Below the pieces are notes generated by a model. That model worked only from the letters and a program-made list of their open reading frames with translations. It made no database searches and was not told the DNA's origin. A DNA stretch of 9,186 nt from JAJDFU01 sp964641965 (lineage in GTDB: Bacteria; Bacteroidota; Bacteroidia; Chitinophagales; Saprospiraceae), in NCBI GenBank assembly GCA_964641965.1, contig CAZXLD010000088.1, positions 1-9,186 of the forward strand. Direction: 5' to 3'. The translations under genes were made by a program, and so were the position numbers. Below are positions 1 through 6,641 of this stretch, piece by piece; positions within the stretch are counted from its first letter, which is position 1; each line of letters opens with the position of its first letter.

Positions 1-34
1 TGTACTGGCAAGCGAACTTAGGGTTGATCATTTC

Positions 35-138
35 TTCTTTGTGTACTTGGCGGCTTCTTTGCACACTTGGCGGTGAATAAGGAACTCTTCCCATATAAAC
101 CGCGAAGAACCCCACGAAGGCGCTAAGGGCGCAAAGAG
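35..138. repeat. Head-to-head pair of degenerate 20-base repeats
   Basis: Two adjacent 20-base units at 35-54 and 55-74 (ttctttgtgtacttggcggc and ttctttgcacacttggcggt, 16 of 20 identical) face two related units in the opposite orientation at 99-118 and 119-138. The block is an imperfect palindrome of about 104 bases with a central spacer at 75-98. Phrases of this kind (ctttgcg..cttggcg..) are, from general experience, common intergenic repeats in environmental bacterial genomes. No reading frame fits it. It may fold into a long hairpin in RNA, but no function can be assigned. Confidence 0.55.
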
Positions 139-215
139 TTTAGTGATAAATGGACTTTTCCACAAGATGGATTGTCGGTACACTTGTGTTTTAGCACATT
201 GGCCCAATACCCAAC

Positions 216-251
216 AAAAAAAGCTTGCCAACAATCTGCTGACAAGCTTTT
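216..251 (-). terminator. Intrinsic terminator of the tRNA-Ala gene
   Basis: On the minus strand, 15 bases after the tRNA 3' end, a 9-base-pair stem is formed by 243-251 and 219-227 (aaaagcttg/caagctttt). It encloses a 15-base loop and runs into a tract of seven T (216-222 read as A on the plus strand). The stem is AT-rich at its base and followed directly by the T tract, as expected for Rho-independent termination. Position and orientation fit a single-gene tRNA transcript. Confidence 0.8.
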
Positions 252-266
252 CGGTATTCACTGTTG

Positions 267-340
<74 letters not shown>

Positions 341-643
341 GGTAATGTGATAATGAGGCAATATCAAAATCTGCAAATACCGCTTTATTTGGAAGATTCT
401 TTTATCTCCTTGTACTCGATGTCAGCGATCAAAAAAGCCGCTAGGGGCGGTAATTTCAAGTTGATGATTTTCAATTTTCAAAATAGGAGTTGAATGACCA
501 ACTCAACACTTAAACCCTCAACCCTGGTAACAATTCCCCACCGGGAGCGCAAAGATAAATCCTTTTTGGATTTTATCATGTACAGATGCGAAAATAGTGA
601 AGCACTCTAGGGTTGCGGCAATCCTGTCAAAACTCAAAATCCA
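341..643. other. Intergenic region without a gene
   Basis: I see no credible coding sequence on either strand between the tRNA and the promoter candidate of the small lipoprotein gene. Open frames here run across the tRNA or lack family resemblance. It holds small dyads only: gagttg/caactc (487-492 and 499-504), an AT-rich hairpin with arms near 554-562 and 568-577 (aaatcc/ggattt core), and the heptamer-phased stretch listed separately. Confidence 0.6.
487..527. repeat. Short heptamer-phased repeat
   Basis: From 496 the sequence can be cut into 7-base words of one style: GACCAAC, TCAACAC, TTAAACC, CTCAACC. A reverse-complement word, GAGTTGA, lies at 487-493 and gives a small dyad with 499-504. 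The words resemble those in the egtB-egtD spacer (TCAAAAC and similar). The array is short and degenerate, so the call rests mainly on the similarity to the two clearer heptamer sites in this window. Confidence 0.35.
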
Positions 644-674
644 TTGAATTCATTCTCTGTATTTAATACATTTG
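644..674 (+). promoter_or_regulatory. Bacteroidota-type promoter candidate for the lipoprotein gene
   Basis: A TTG at 644-646 (-33 element) is followed after 20 bases by TACATTTG at 667-674, a full match to the Bacteroidota -7 consensus TAnnTTTG. Transcription would start near 680 and give a leader of about 135 bases before the start codon at 816. Motif and spacing are seen; activity is inferred. Confidence 0.5.
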
Positions 675-723
675 AATTGTCGCTATCAGCATTCCTAGCT
701 AACAATTATTCCCATCAACTTTT

Positions 724-781
724 TGCGATTTTCCCCCTTGCCTTTGCCGGCCAGACAGGCTTTCCCTGTCTACGGATCGCA
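724..781 (+). promoter_or_regulatory. Structured 5' leader of the lipoprotein mRNA
   Basis: An outer 6-base-pair stem, tgcgat (724-729) with atcgca (776-781), encloses a perfect 7-base-pair hairpin, agacagg (753-759) with cctgtct (765-771) and a 5-base loop. The structure lies between the promoter candidate and the start codon at 816. It is not followed by a T tract, so it does not look like a terminator. It could stabilise the message or be a remnant of a repeat; I recognise no riboswitch class. Confidence 0.35.
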
Positions 782-815
782 GCCTAGCTTTTATTGAACT
801 CCAAAAAACCAAACA

Positions 816-968
816 ATGAGAAAACTGATGTTGACGATGGGCGTCATGTCCATGCTGGTGGTGACTTCCTGCTCGACCTACAACAAGTACGGGGCTCCCA
901 AAAAAGATTCCCGTAAGAAAGTGTCCTGCAAAGGAGTCAAACACAAAGAATTTGGCAAGGTATATTAA
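816..968 (+). CDS. Small predicted lipoprotein (50 residues), unknown function
   Basis: A 50-codon frame starts at ATG 816 (M-R-K-L) and ends at TAA 966-968. Residues 1-18 form a type II signal peptide: basic start (R2, K3), a methionine-rich hydrophobic core, then the lipobox V-T-S-C with lipidated Cys19. This predicts export, diacylglyceryl modification and membrane anchoring. The mature part (19-50) is very basic, with ten Lys/Arg against two acidic residues, has a second cysteine at 38 and ends in F-G-K-V-Y. I do not recognise the family; tiny lipoproteins of this build are frequent in Bacteroidota. Support for a real gene comes from a promoter candidate upstream (644-674) and a strong terminator 19 bases after the stop codon, so it is probably monocistronic. 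No Shine-Dalgarno sequence is evident, which is normal for the phylum. Confidence 0.75.
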   Translation: MRKLMLTMGVMSMLVVTSCSTYNKYGAPKKDSRKKVSCKGVKHKEFGKVY

Positions 969-987
969 ATACCAACCCCAATTTGAG

Positions 988-1015
988 GTCCGGTTTAACC
1001 ACCGGGCTTTTTTTT
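988..1015 (+). terminator. Intrinsic terminator after the lipoprotein gene
   Basis: A 7-base-pair stem, gtccggt (988-994) with accgggc (1001-1007) including one G-T pair, has a 6-base loop and is followed at once by eight T (1008-1015). It lies 19 bases after the lipoprotein stop codon and separates that transcript from murQ. Confidence 0.85.
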
Positions 1016-1103
1016 GCTCCATACCGACCCAAGCGTTCCTTTGATTTAGCATGGATTACCTTTAGCACCGCTCAAACCAGGTGAACCTTGTTACCTTACC
1101 CCC

Positions 1104-1904
1104 ATGGAAAAAATAACCGAATCGCCCTCCAGGCATCGACATCTGGAACAAAAAAGTCCGGCGGAATTACTTCGGCTCATCAATCAGGAAGACCAACAAG
1201 TTCCCCTGGCCGTGGCTGCCGCCATTCCCCAAATAGAACCTTTGATCCAGGCGATCGCAACGAAAATGGAACAAGGTGGGCGATTGTTTTACCTGGGTGC
1301 CGGCACCAGCGGCCGCCTGGGTATTGTGGATGCCTCAGAATGCCCCCCAACCTTTGGCGTACCGCACGACTGGGTAGTTGGCTTGATTGCAGGCGGCGAT
1401 GGCGCAATCCGCAAAGCGGTTGAATTTGCAGAAGATGACCCGGAAGGCGGATGGAAAGACTTGCAATCCTGGTTGGTCAGTCCGGATGATGTGGTCATCG
1501 GCCTGGCTGCATCCGGTACCACCCCCTATGTGGTAGGTGCCCTCAGTCGGTGTCAGCAAGCCGGCATCCCCACGGGTTGTATCACCTGTAATCCAGATAC
1601 CCCCCTGGCGAAGGTCTCCGACTACCCTATTGAGGTAATCGTTGGACCTGAATTCGTAACCGGCAGTACCAGGATGAAAGCCGGGACCGCACAAAAGCTG
1701 GTACTCAATATGATCAGCACCTCGGTAATGATCCGGCTCGGACGGGTACTCGACAACCGCATGGTAGACATGCAACTCAGCAACCAAAAGTTGGTCGAAC
1801 GAGGCACCCACATGCTAATGGAAGGCTTGGGCCTGAACTACGATACCGCCAAAGCCCTGCTGCTGGAAAAAGGTAGCGTACGCAAAGCGTTGGGCGGACG
1901 GTGA
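1104..1904 (+). CDS. murQ: N-acetylmuramic acid 6-phosphate etherase MurQ
   Basis: MurQ (EC 4.2.1.126) cleaves the lactyl ether of MurNAc-6-phosphate, giving GlcNAc-6-phosphate and D-lactate in cytoplasmic recycling of peptidoglycan sugars. The 266-residue protein is one SIS-type sugar-isomerase domain. The phosphosugar loop G-A-G-T-S-G-R-L-G lies at residues 65-73, and D-A-S-E follows with Glu79. A-E-D-D-P places Glu110 at the position of the second catalytic glutamate (Glu83 and Glu114 in E. coli MurQ). A-A-S-G-T-T-P-Y (135-142), V-T-G-S-T-R-M-K-A-G-T-A-Q-K-L (185-199) and M-V-D-M-Q-L-S-N (220-227) are also typical. It is about 30 residues shorter than the E. coli enzyme at the C terminus, as usual in Bacteroidota. 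ATG 1104 gives the expected N terminus. No kinase or transporter partner is adjacent. The last residues (G-G-R) and the stop codon lie in a heptamer repeat. Confidence 0.96.
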   Translation: MEKITESPSRHRHLEQKSPAELLRLINQEDQQVPLAVAAAIPQIEPLIQAIATKMEQGGRLFYLGAGTSGRLGIVDASECPPTFGVPHDWVVGLIAGGDGAIRKAVEFAEDDPEGGWKDLQSWLVSPDDVVIGLAASGTTPYVVGALSRCQQAGIPTGCITCNPDTPLAKVSDYPIEVIVGPEFVTGSTRMKAGTAQKLVLNMISTSVMIRLGRVLDNRMVDMQLSNQKLVERGTHMLMEGLGLNYDTAKALLLEKGSVRKALGGR

Positions 1905-1984
1905 ACGGTGAACGGTAGACGGTGAACGGTGAACGGTGAACGGTAGACGGTGGACGGTAGACGGTAGACGGTGGACGGTGGACG
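1894..1984. repeat. Tandem heptamer array, consensus GTRRACG
   Basis: Twelve uninterrupted 7-base units run from 1901 to 1984, preceded by one imperfect unit (gcggacg, 1894-1900). Every unit is GTGAACG, GTAGACG or GTGGACG; only bases 3 and 4 vary (GA, AG or GG, never AA). The order is GA GA AG GA GA GA AG GG AG AG GG GG. The array begins inside the end of murQ, supplying its TGA stop at 1902-1904, and fills most of the space between the convergent murQ and aldo/keto reductase genes. There is no spacer structure, so it is not CRISPR. It resembles in form the short tandem heptanucleotide (STRR) repeats known from cyanobacteria; a shared origin is not implied. Confidence 0.95.
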
Positions 1985-2013
1985 GGAAATTAAACAATCT
2001 CCAATCCTTATCC

Positions 2014-2922
2014 CTACGCCACTTCCTCCCCGCGCGCGCCTTCCCATAAGGCAAACCAGTCCGATCGATCCAACTGGATGCGAGTAGCCTGCGCAGCAGC
2101 TGCCAATCGATGGACTTTGGCAGTACCCAACACCGGTAGAATACCTGCCGGATGGCGCATCAACCAGGCCAATAGAACCTGATCGGTACTGGCCTCGTAC
2201 TTGGTGGACAACCGATCGATTACCTTCCAAAGCTCGCGATTAGTCTCTTTTCCTTCGGCACTAAATAGAGCGCCACCTCCAATTGGCGACCAGGCCATGG
2301 GCCGTATGCTGTGTCCCATCCAATGTTCGATTTCGCCATCCAAGAACGCATCGGAATGCAATAGGGAAAGTTGGATTTGATTGGTGCACAAAGGGATATA
2401 GCTATTCAGCAGGTCAAATTGCTGCGGTAAAAAATTGGATACGCCAACATGGAGTACCTTTCCCGCTTGCTGTAATTGAGTAAATGCCTCCGCCACTTCT
2501 TCCGGTTCCAGCAAGGGGTCGGGCCGGTGAATCAGTAACAGATCAATCCGGTCTGTCTTCAGGTTGCTCAACGATTGCTCTACCGACTGGACAATGTAAG
2601 ACTTGGAGGTATCGTAGGATTTCAATCGATTCTCAGGCCGGTTCGGGGTGACCAATCGAATACCACATTTCGTAACCAGCTGCATCTGATCTCGCAAATG
2701 TGGTGCAGCTGCCAGGGCCTTCCCGAAATCCGCCTCTGTCGTGTAATGGCCGTAGATATCTGCATGATCAAAAGTGGTGATCCCAAGCCCGAGACATTCT
2801 TCTATTAATCCCTGAATGGCATGGGTATCCAGTTTATGCCCCCAGACACCCCAGGTCATTACCCCACTCACTATTCGCGATAGAACCGGACCGTTTTCAG
2901 CAAGTTGAACACTTGGAATCAT
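2014..2922 (-). CDS. Aldo/keto reductase, YdhF type
   Basis: This 302-residue protein is a TIM-barrel NAD(P)H-dependent oxidoreductase, most like E. coli YdhF, reducing carbonyl compounds in the cytoplasm; the substrate is unknown. The catalytic tetrad of the superfamily is visible: Asp52 and Tyr57 in F-D-H-A-D-I-Y-G, Lys85 in V-T-K-C-G, and His132 in L-I-H-R-P-D-P-L. H-V-G-V-S-N-F (158-164) and R-P-M-A-W-S-P-I-G-G-G (207-217) are further family marks, and L-G-T-A-K-V (265-270) fits the cofactor-phosphate site. Length is normal and ATG 2922 gives a YdhF-like N terminus. It lies 146 bases downstream of the NmrA-like gene on the same strand, so co-transcription is possible but not shown. A small gggcc/ggccc dyad (3014-3026) lies in that gap without a T tract. 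It converges with murQ. Confidence 0.93.
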   Translation of the reverse strand: MIPSVQLAENGPVLSRIVSGVMTWGVWGHKLDTHAIQGLIEECLGLGITTFDHADIYGHYTTEADFGKALAAAPHLRDQMQLVTKCGIRLVTPNRPENRLKSYDTSKSYIVQSVEQSLSNLKTDRIDLLLIHRPDPLLEPEEVAEAFTQLQQAGKVLHVGVSNFLPQQFDLLNSYIPLCTNQIQLSLLHSDAFLDGEIEHWMGHSIRPMAWSPIGGGALFSAEGKETNRELWKVIDRLSTKYEASTDQVLLAWLMRHPAGILPVLGTAKVHRLAAAAQATRIQLDRSDWFALWEGARGEEVA

Positions 2923-3068
2923 AGATGTTGACGTTTTAAAAGGATTTTACCATAAAGGCATGGCAATACTTGAAGCCGGAAAACGATATCCTATTTTCCC
3001 TTTATCCAGTATCGGGCCAATGGCCCTAGCATCCAGGACAGGTCTTTATTAAATAGGAACCTAATCCA

Positions 3069-3920
3069 TCAATCCCCTTTCCAATAAGCCGCATAATCCT
3101 GAGCAAACTGCTCAAACCGAATCGGAGCTCGCCCCAGAACCGCTCGAATGTCCGGACTCGTTTCTTCCTCCTTGCCATCCGTTACAAACCGGTATAGGTA
3201 GATGGTGAGTTCAATTTCATCGTCAGACCATCCCCATTCCACTTTAGCTAATTCCGCAAATGCTTCTTCAGAAACAGCTTCATATCGAATCTTCAACCCA
3301 CTCGCTCTACTGATCAACCGCGCGACGGCCTTATGATCCAGCGCCTCCTCACTGGTTAAGTCTAAGGTACGACCATGGAGCACTCCATTTTCCAATAGCT
3401 CTGCCGCAACGGCCCCAATATCCCGGACATCAACAAAAGCCGTTCGAGCGTCTCCTACCGGCAGCGCAATCCGATTGCCCAACGGAACAGGATCGAGATA
3501 ATCCACGAAATTCTGCATAAACCAGCCTGGCCGAAGTAGGGTCCATTTAAATGAGCCGGCTTTAACCAATTCCTCCACCTCGTGTAAGGGTCGGCCCAGT
3601 ACATCTCCCGTAGTACGTCCTGAGCTAAAAACCACTTCTTTTACTCCCTGCTGTGCAGCTACATCCAAGAGATGACGAACCGAAGGAACCGGATCATGGT
3701 GTGGCGCTACAAAGAAAAAGGTGTCTAGTCCATTCATAAAGGTTTTCATGGACGCCACATCCGCAAAATCAAAACGGCGCCATTCCAGGGAGTCCGCTCT
3801 GGATTCGTATTGATCCGGTGACCTGCTCCCCGCCCGCACTAGAACCTCTTTTTGTTCCAAAAGGCCTAAAATTTCTCGGCCAATAGTTCCTGTAGCACCT
3901 ATTACTCCGATTTGTTTCAT
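3069..3920 (-). CDS. NmrA-like NAD(P)-binding protein (atypical SDR)
   Basis: This 283-residue protein has a Rossmann fold starting at residue 4 with the glycine motif G-A-T-G-T-I-G (8-14). Arg29 and Arg33 after the second strand suggest NADP(H) preference. F-F-F-V-A-P (68-73), V-F-S-S-G-R (97-102), L-R-P-G-W-F-M-Q-N-F (129-138) and A-F-V-D-V-R-D-I-G (161-169) are typical of NmrA/QorB-like atypical short-chain dehydrogenases. The classical Tyr-x-x-x-Lys pair is missing where expected (H-E-V-E-E at 113-117), so it may be a quinone or azo-type reductase or a redox-sensing binding protein; the sequence does not decide. Start ATG 3920 directly precedes the Rossmann strand. It lies 74 bases downstream of priA on the same strand, in AT-rich sequence without an obvious terminator. 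Confidence 0.88.
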   Translation of the reverse strand: MKQIGVIGATGTIGREILGLLEQKEVLVRAGSRSPDQYESRADSLEWRRFDFADVASMKTFMNGLDTFFFVAPHHDPVPSVRHLLDVAAQQGVKEVVFSSGRTTGDVLGRPLHEVEELVKAGSFKWTLLRPGWFMQNFVDYLDPVPLGNRIALPVGDARTAFVDVRDIGAVAAELLENGVLHGRTLDLTSEEALDHKAVARLISRASGLKIRYEAVSEEAFAELAKVEWGWSDDEIELTIYLYRFVTDGKEEETSPDIRAVLGRAPIRFEQFAQDYAAYWKGD

Positions 3921-3994
3921 TACCTGCTTATCAATTCCTATGCTAGAGAATGCAATAACAATATTTATACTTTATATTCAAATAAAATTAGAGA

Positions 3995-6484
3995 TCACCC
4001 CGGGTCTACGTCCACCTTCACCCGCACGCTACTCAGCCCCTCCAGGCTATGCAAATGATTGACAGCCTCCCAAATGGTCTTTTTAGCAAACTGCAATTTC
4101 TGGTTGTGCTGCTCTATTTTCAAAAGCACATCCAGGAGAAAATAGCCTCGAATTCGGGAAATATAGGGTACGGAGGGGCCAATTACCCACGCCCCTAGCC
4201 GGTCTTTCAGAAACCGGGCAAACTCTTGCATGCCCTTTTCGAGTACGTCGGGTTTTCGGTGTCGGAGCGTAATTCGGATCATCCGGGTAAACGGCGGATA
4301 ATGGAATTCCTTGCGCTCCTGAATTTCACGCAAGAAAAAGGACTCAAAATCGTGTTGCAGCACATCTTGAATAACTAGGTGATCCGAATTGAAGGCCTGC
4401 AAAATCACTTTTCCCTGTTTTTTCTTACGCCCGGCCCGGCCACTTACCTGCGTCATGAGCTGAAAGGCTCGCTCGGAGGCCCGAAAGTCCGGGAAGCGAA
4501 GCAGTTGATCAGCACTTAATATGCCCACCAGGCCTACATTATCAAAATCCAGTCCCTTGGTCACCATCTGCGTTCCCACCAGGATATCGACCTTGCCTTC
4601 TTCAAATTCATGGATTAGGCGACTCATTGCACTGCGGCTTCGCACGGTGTCCAGATCCATTCGGGCAATTTTGGCCTCGGGCAGGAATACCTGCAATTCA
4701 TCCTCCACTTTTTGGGTACCAAAACCTTTGAGTGTCAAGTCCTTGCTACCACATGCCGGACAGGTGGCTACCAGGCTTTGCTGAAAACCACAGTAATGAC
4801 ATTTTAGGATATTCTGGTGTTTGTGGTAGGTAAGGCTTACATCGCAGTGTATACATTCGGAATGCCAGTCGCAGGTCTCACAGCGTAGTGTAGGTGCGTA
4901 TCCCCTCCTATTTTGAAATAAAATAGCTTGCTCATTGCGCTCTAGCACCTGGCGAAGTTCTTCCAACAGAATAGAAGTGAAGTGCGACTTCAGGGTTTGC
5001 TGTTGCATTTCCTTTTTGGCATCGGCTACTACCACTTCGGGCAGGGAAAGTCCTCCGTATCGCTCCTTTAATCGAACCAACCCAAACTTTTGCTTACGGC
5101 AATTGTGATACGCTTCCACCGAAGGCGTGGCAGATCCCAGCACGACCTTGGCTCCATGTTGGTGGGCCAATACGATAGCTGCATCCCGGCCGTGGTACCT
5201 TGGATTCGGATCCTGCTGCTTGTAGGATGGGTCATGCTCTTCATCCACGACCACCAACCGAAGCTTCTGGAAAGGCAAAAACAACGCGGAGCGCGGACCC
5301 ACAATCACCGGTTTACCTTCTATGGCAGCTCGCCAGACCTCTACTCGTTCGTTGGCCCCGATCCGGGAATGGTATACCGTGACCTCGTCGCCAAATACAC
5401 GCTGTAACCGCTGAATCAACTGTGTAGTCAATGCGATTTCCGGCAGCAGGTACAGCGCCTGCTCATTCCGGTTGATGGTTTCCCGAATCAGATCCATGTA
5501 CAGGCGGGTCTTCCCGCTACCCGTTACTCCGTGCAATAGGACCACCCGCTTCTCATTCAACTGAGCCTTCATTTCTTCCAGGGCTTGTGCTTGTGCTTCG
5601 GAAAGATCCCCCAAATCGCTTTTATCGTCATCAAAAGGGGACAAGCGGCTCACATCCCGTTCATACACCTCAATCACCCCTTTCTTTACCATCCCGTGGA
5701 TCACCTGGCTGTCCACTTTTGCCATTTTGTACACGTCCTGCTTCCGCACATATTCCTGTTTCTTGGACAATTGCACATAAGCCAGGAGAGCTTCTACCTG
5801 CCGATTGGACCTACTGAGTTTTTCAAAAGCCTCATCCAGCCGCCTGGGTTCAGTAGCATATGGCTCCTGCAATCGAAGGCAAGCAACCCGTTTAACCTGG
5901 TATTTACCTTTCAGGTCTTCTTTGAGATACAGGATACGCTTATCGATCAGTTGGCGAATGACCGGATACACTGTTTTGCGGTTCAGGATCTGGCGTACAT
6001 CCTCCAGGGTCAGTTCGGATTGGATGGTCAGTGCCTCGGCAATCAGGAACTCACGGTCATCCAGGCCTTCCAAACTGCCATCGTACAGCGGGTTGAGGCA
6101 CACTATGGTTTCACTGGTCAATTTTAGATGCGCCGGCAGTGCAGCGTGCAGCACCTCACCGATGGTGCAGCAATAATAATCGGCTAACCATTTCCAAAAC
6201 TGATATTGAGCAGGCAAAACAACCGGACTCGTATCGATGACCGAAATGATGGGTTTGGGATGATTCCCATCGGGAGCCTGGTTGTGTACGGCCACTACAA
6301 TGCCGGAATAGATTTTGGAACGGCCAAACTGAACCTCTACCCGAACACCAAACTTGATCTGATCCGTCCACTCTTCTGAAACCGCGTAGGTATAAGGTTT
6401 GGGCAGCGCCAACGGCAACAGGACATCCACGAAGGTCGTGAGATTGGCAGCGAGTAATGGAGTGGGTTTTGAGTCCAAAATCAA
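3995..6484 (-). CDS. priA: Primosomal protein N' PriA, replication-restart helicase
   Basis: PriA binds abandoned replication forks, unwinds the lagging arm 3' to 5' and reloads the replicative helicase. The 829-residue protein has the N-terminal 3'-DNA-binding domain (about 18-120, with L-P-L-A-L-P-K-P-Y-T-Y at 23-33), a winged-helix region (about 130-290), Walker A G-V-T-G-S-G-K-T (319-326), D-E-E-H (414-417), G-S-A-T-P-S (450-455) and helicase motif VI Q-V-S-G-R-A-G-R (679-686). Eight zinc-binding cysteines (535, 538, 544, 547, 562, 565, 575, 578) are all present. Length fits Bacteroidota PriA; E. coli has 732. The start is uncertain: the frame opens after TAG 6497-6499 and contains no nearby ATG. 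TTG 6484 gives the listed protein; GTG 6430 would begin V-D-V-L-L-P-L, closer to the usual family N terminus, and fits the promoter candidate better. Confidence 0.96.
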   Translation of the reverse strand: MILDSKPTPLLAANLTTFVDVLLPLALPKPYTYAVSEEWTDQIKFGVRVEVQFGRSKIYSGIVVAVHNQAPDGNHPKPIISVIDTSPVVLPAQYQFWKWLADYYCCTIGEVLHAALPAHLKLTSETIVCLNPLYDGSLEGLDDREFLIAEALTIQSELTLEDVRQILNRKTVYPVIRQLIDKRILYLKEDLKGKYQVKRVACLRLQEPYATEPRRLDEAFEKLSRSNRQVEALLAYVQLSKKQEYVRKQDVYKMAKVDSQVIHGMVKKGVIEVYERDVSRLSPFDDDKSDLGDLSEAQAQALEEMKAQLNEKRVVLLHGVTGSGKTRLYMDLIRETINRNEQALYLLPEIALTTQLIQRLQRVFGDEVTVYHSRIGANERVEVWRAAIEGKPVIVGPRSALFLPFQKLRLVVVDEEHDPSYKQQDPNPRYHGRDAAIVLAHQHGAKVVLGSATPSVEAYHNCRKQKFGLVRLKERYGGLSLPEVVVADAKKEMQQQTLKSHFTSILLEELRQVLERNEQAILFQNRRGYAPTLRCETCDWHSECIHCDVSLTYHKHQNILKCHYCGFQQSLVATCPACGSKDLTLKGFGTQKVEDELQVFLPEAKIARMDLDTVRSRSAMSRLIHEFEEGKVDILVGTQMVTKGLDFDNVGLVGILSADQLLRFPDFRASERAFQLMTQVSGRAGRKKKQGKVILQAFNSDHLVIQDVLQHDFESFFLREIQERKEFHYPPFTRMIRITLRHRKPDVLEKGMQEFARFLKDRLGAWVIGPSVPYISRIRGYFLLDVLLKIEQHNQKLQFAKKTIWEAVNHLHSLEGLSSVRVKVDVDPG

Positions 6485-6492
6485 GAATTTTG

Positions 6493-6522
6493 CAAACTAA
6501 ATCGGATTCGAAATCATTACAA
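6493..6522 (-). promoter_or_regulatory. Promoter candidate for priA
   Basis: On the minus strand, TTG (6522-6520) is followed after 19 bases by TTAGTTTG (6500-6493), seven of eight matches to TAnnTTTG. Transcription would start near 6487, too close to TTG 6484 for a normal leader but about 57 bases before GTG 6430. It is back to back with the egtB promoter candidate. Confidence 0.3.
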
Positions 6523-6537
6523 CATAATACATTTTGT

Positions 6538-6569
6538 TTTGAAAATGGATTTGCAAGGGGGTAGGTTTT
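6538..6569 (+). promoter_or_regulatory. Promoter candidate for egtB-egtD
   Basis: TTTG (6538-6541) is followed after 20 bases by TAGGTTTT (6562-6569), seven of eight matches to TAnnTTTG with Bacteroidota-like spacing. Transcription would start near 6576, giving a leader of about 66 bases before ATG 6642. The AT-rich priA-egtB spacer (6485-6641) is the natural place for divergent promoters. Confidence 0.35.
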
Positions 6570-6641
6570 TCCATTTTTTTGTTTTAAATTCTCATATAAA
6601 GCCCCCCACAACAATTTGTAGCCAAAGCAAACATTCTCCCA

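Noticed and set aside
431..450. Minus-strand terminator (ccgc/gcgg hairpin followed by T tract)
   Set aside because: Only four base pairs, and no gene lies upstream on the minus strand for it to serve; probably chance.
699..1052. 117-codon minus-strand frame
   Set aside because: Antisense to the lipoprotein gene and its terminator; composition is not protein-like and there is no family resemblance.
1040..1064. murQ promoter from TTTG (1040-1043) and TACCTTTA (1057-1064)
   Set aside because: Only 13 bases separate the elements; the usual spacing is about 19-21, and the last base of the -7 element does not match.
1335..1811. 158-codon minus-strand frame inside murQ
   Set aside because: Shadow of murQ codon structure; no motifs.
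1894..1984. CRISPR array
   Set aside because: Units are 7 bases and contiguous, without unique spacers.
3014..3026. gggcc/ggccc dyad between the NmrA-like gene and the reductase as a terminator
   Set aside because: Five base pairs, 3-base loop and no T tract on either strand.
5585..6127. 180-codon plus-strand frame inside priA
   Set aside because: Shadow of the priA coding sequence on the opposite strand.
6156..6614. 152-codon minus-strand frame starting with ATG near the priA start
   Set aside because: A different frame over the priA N terminus. The PriA family sequence is clearly in the other frame, and this one has no recognisable features.
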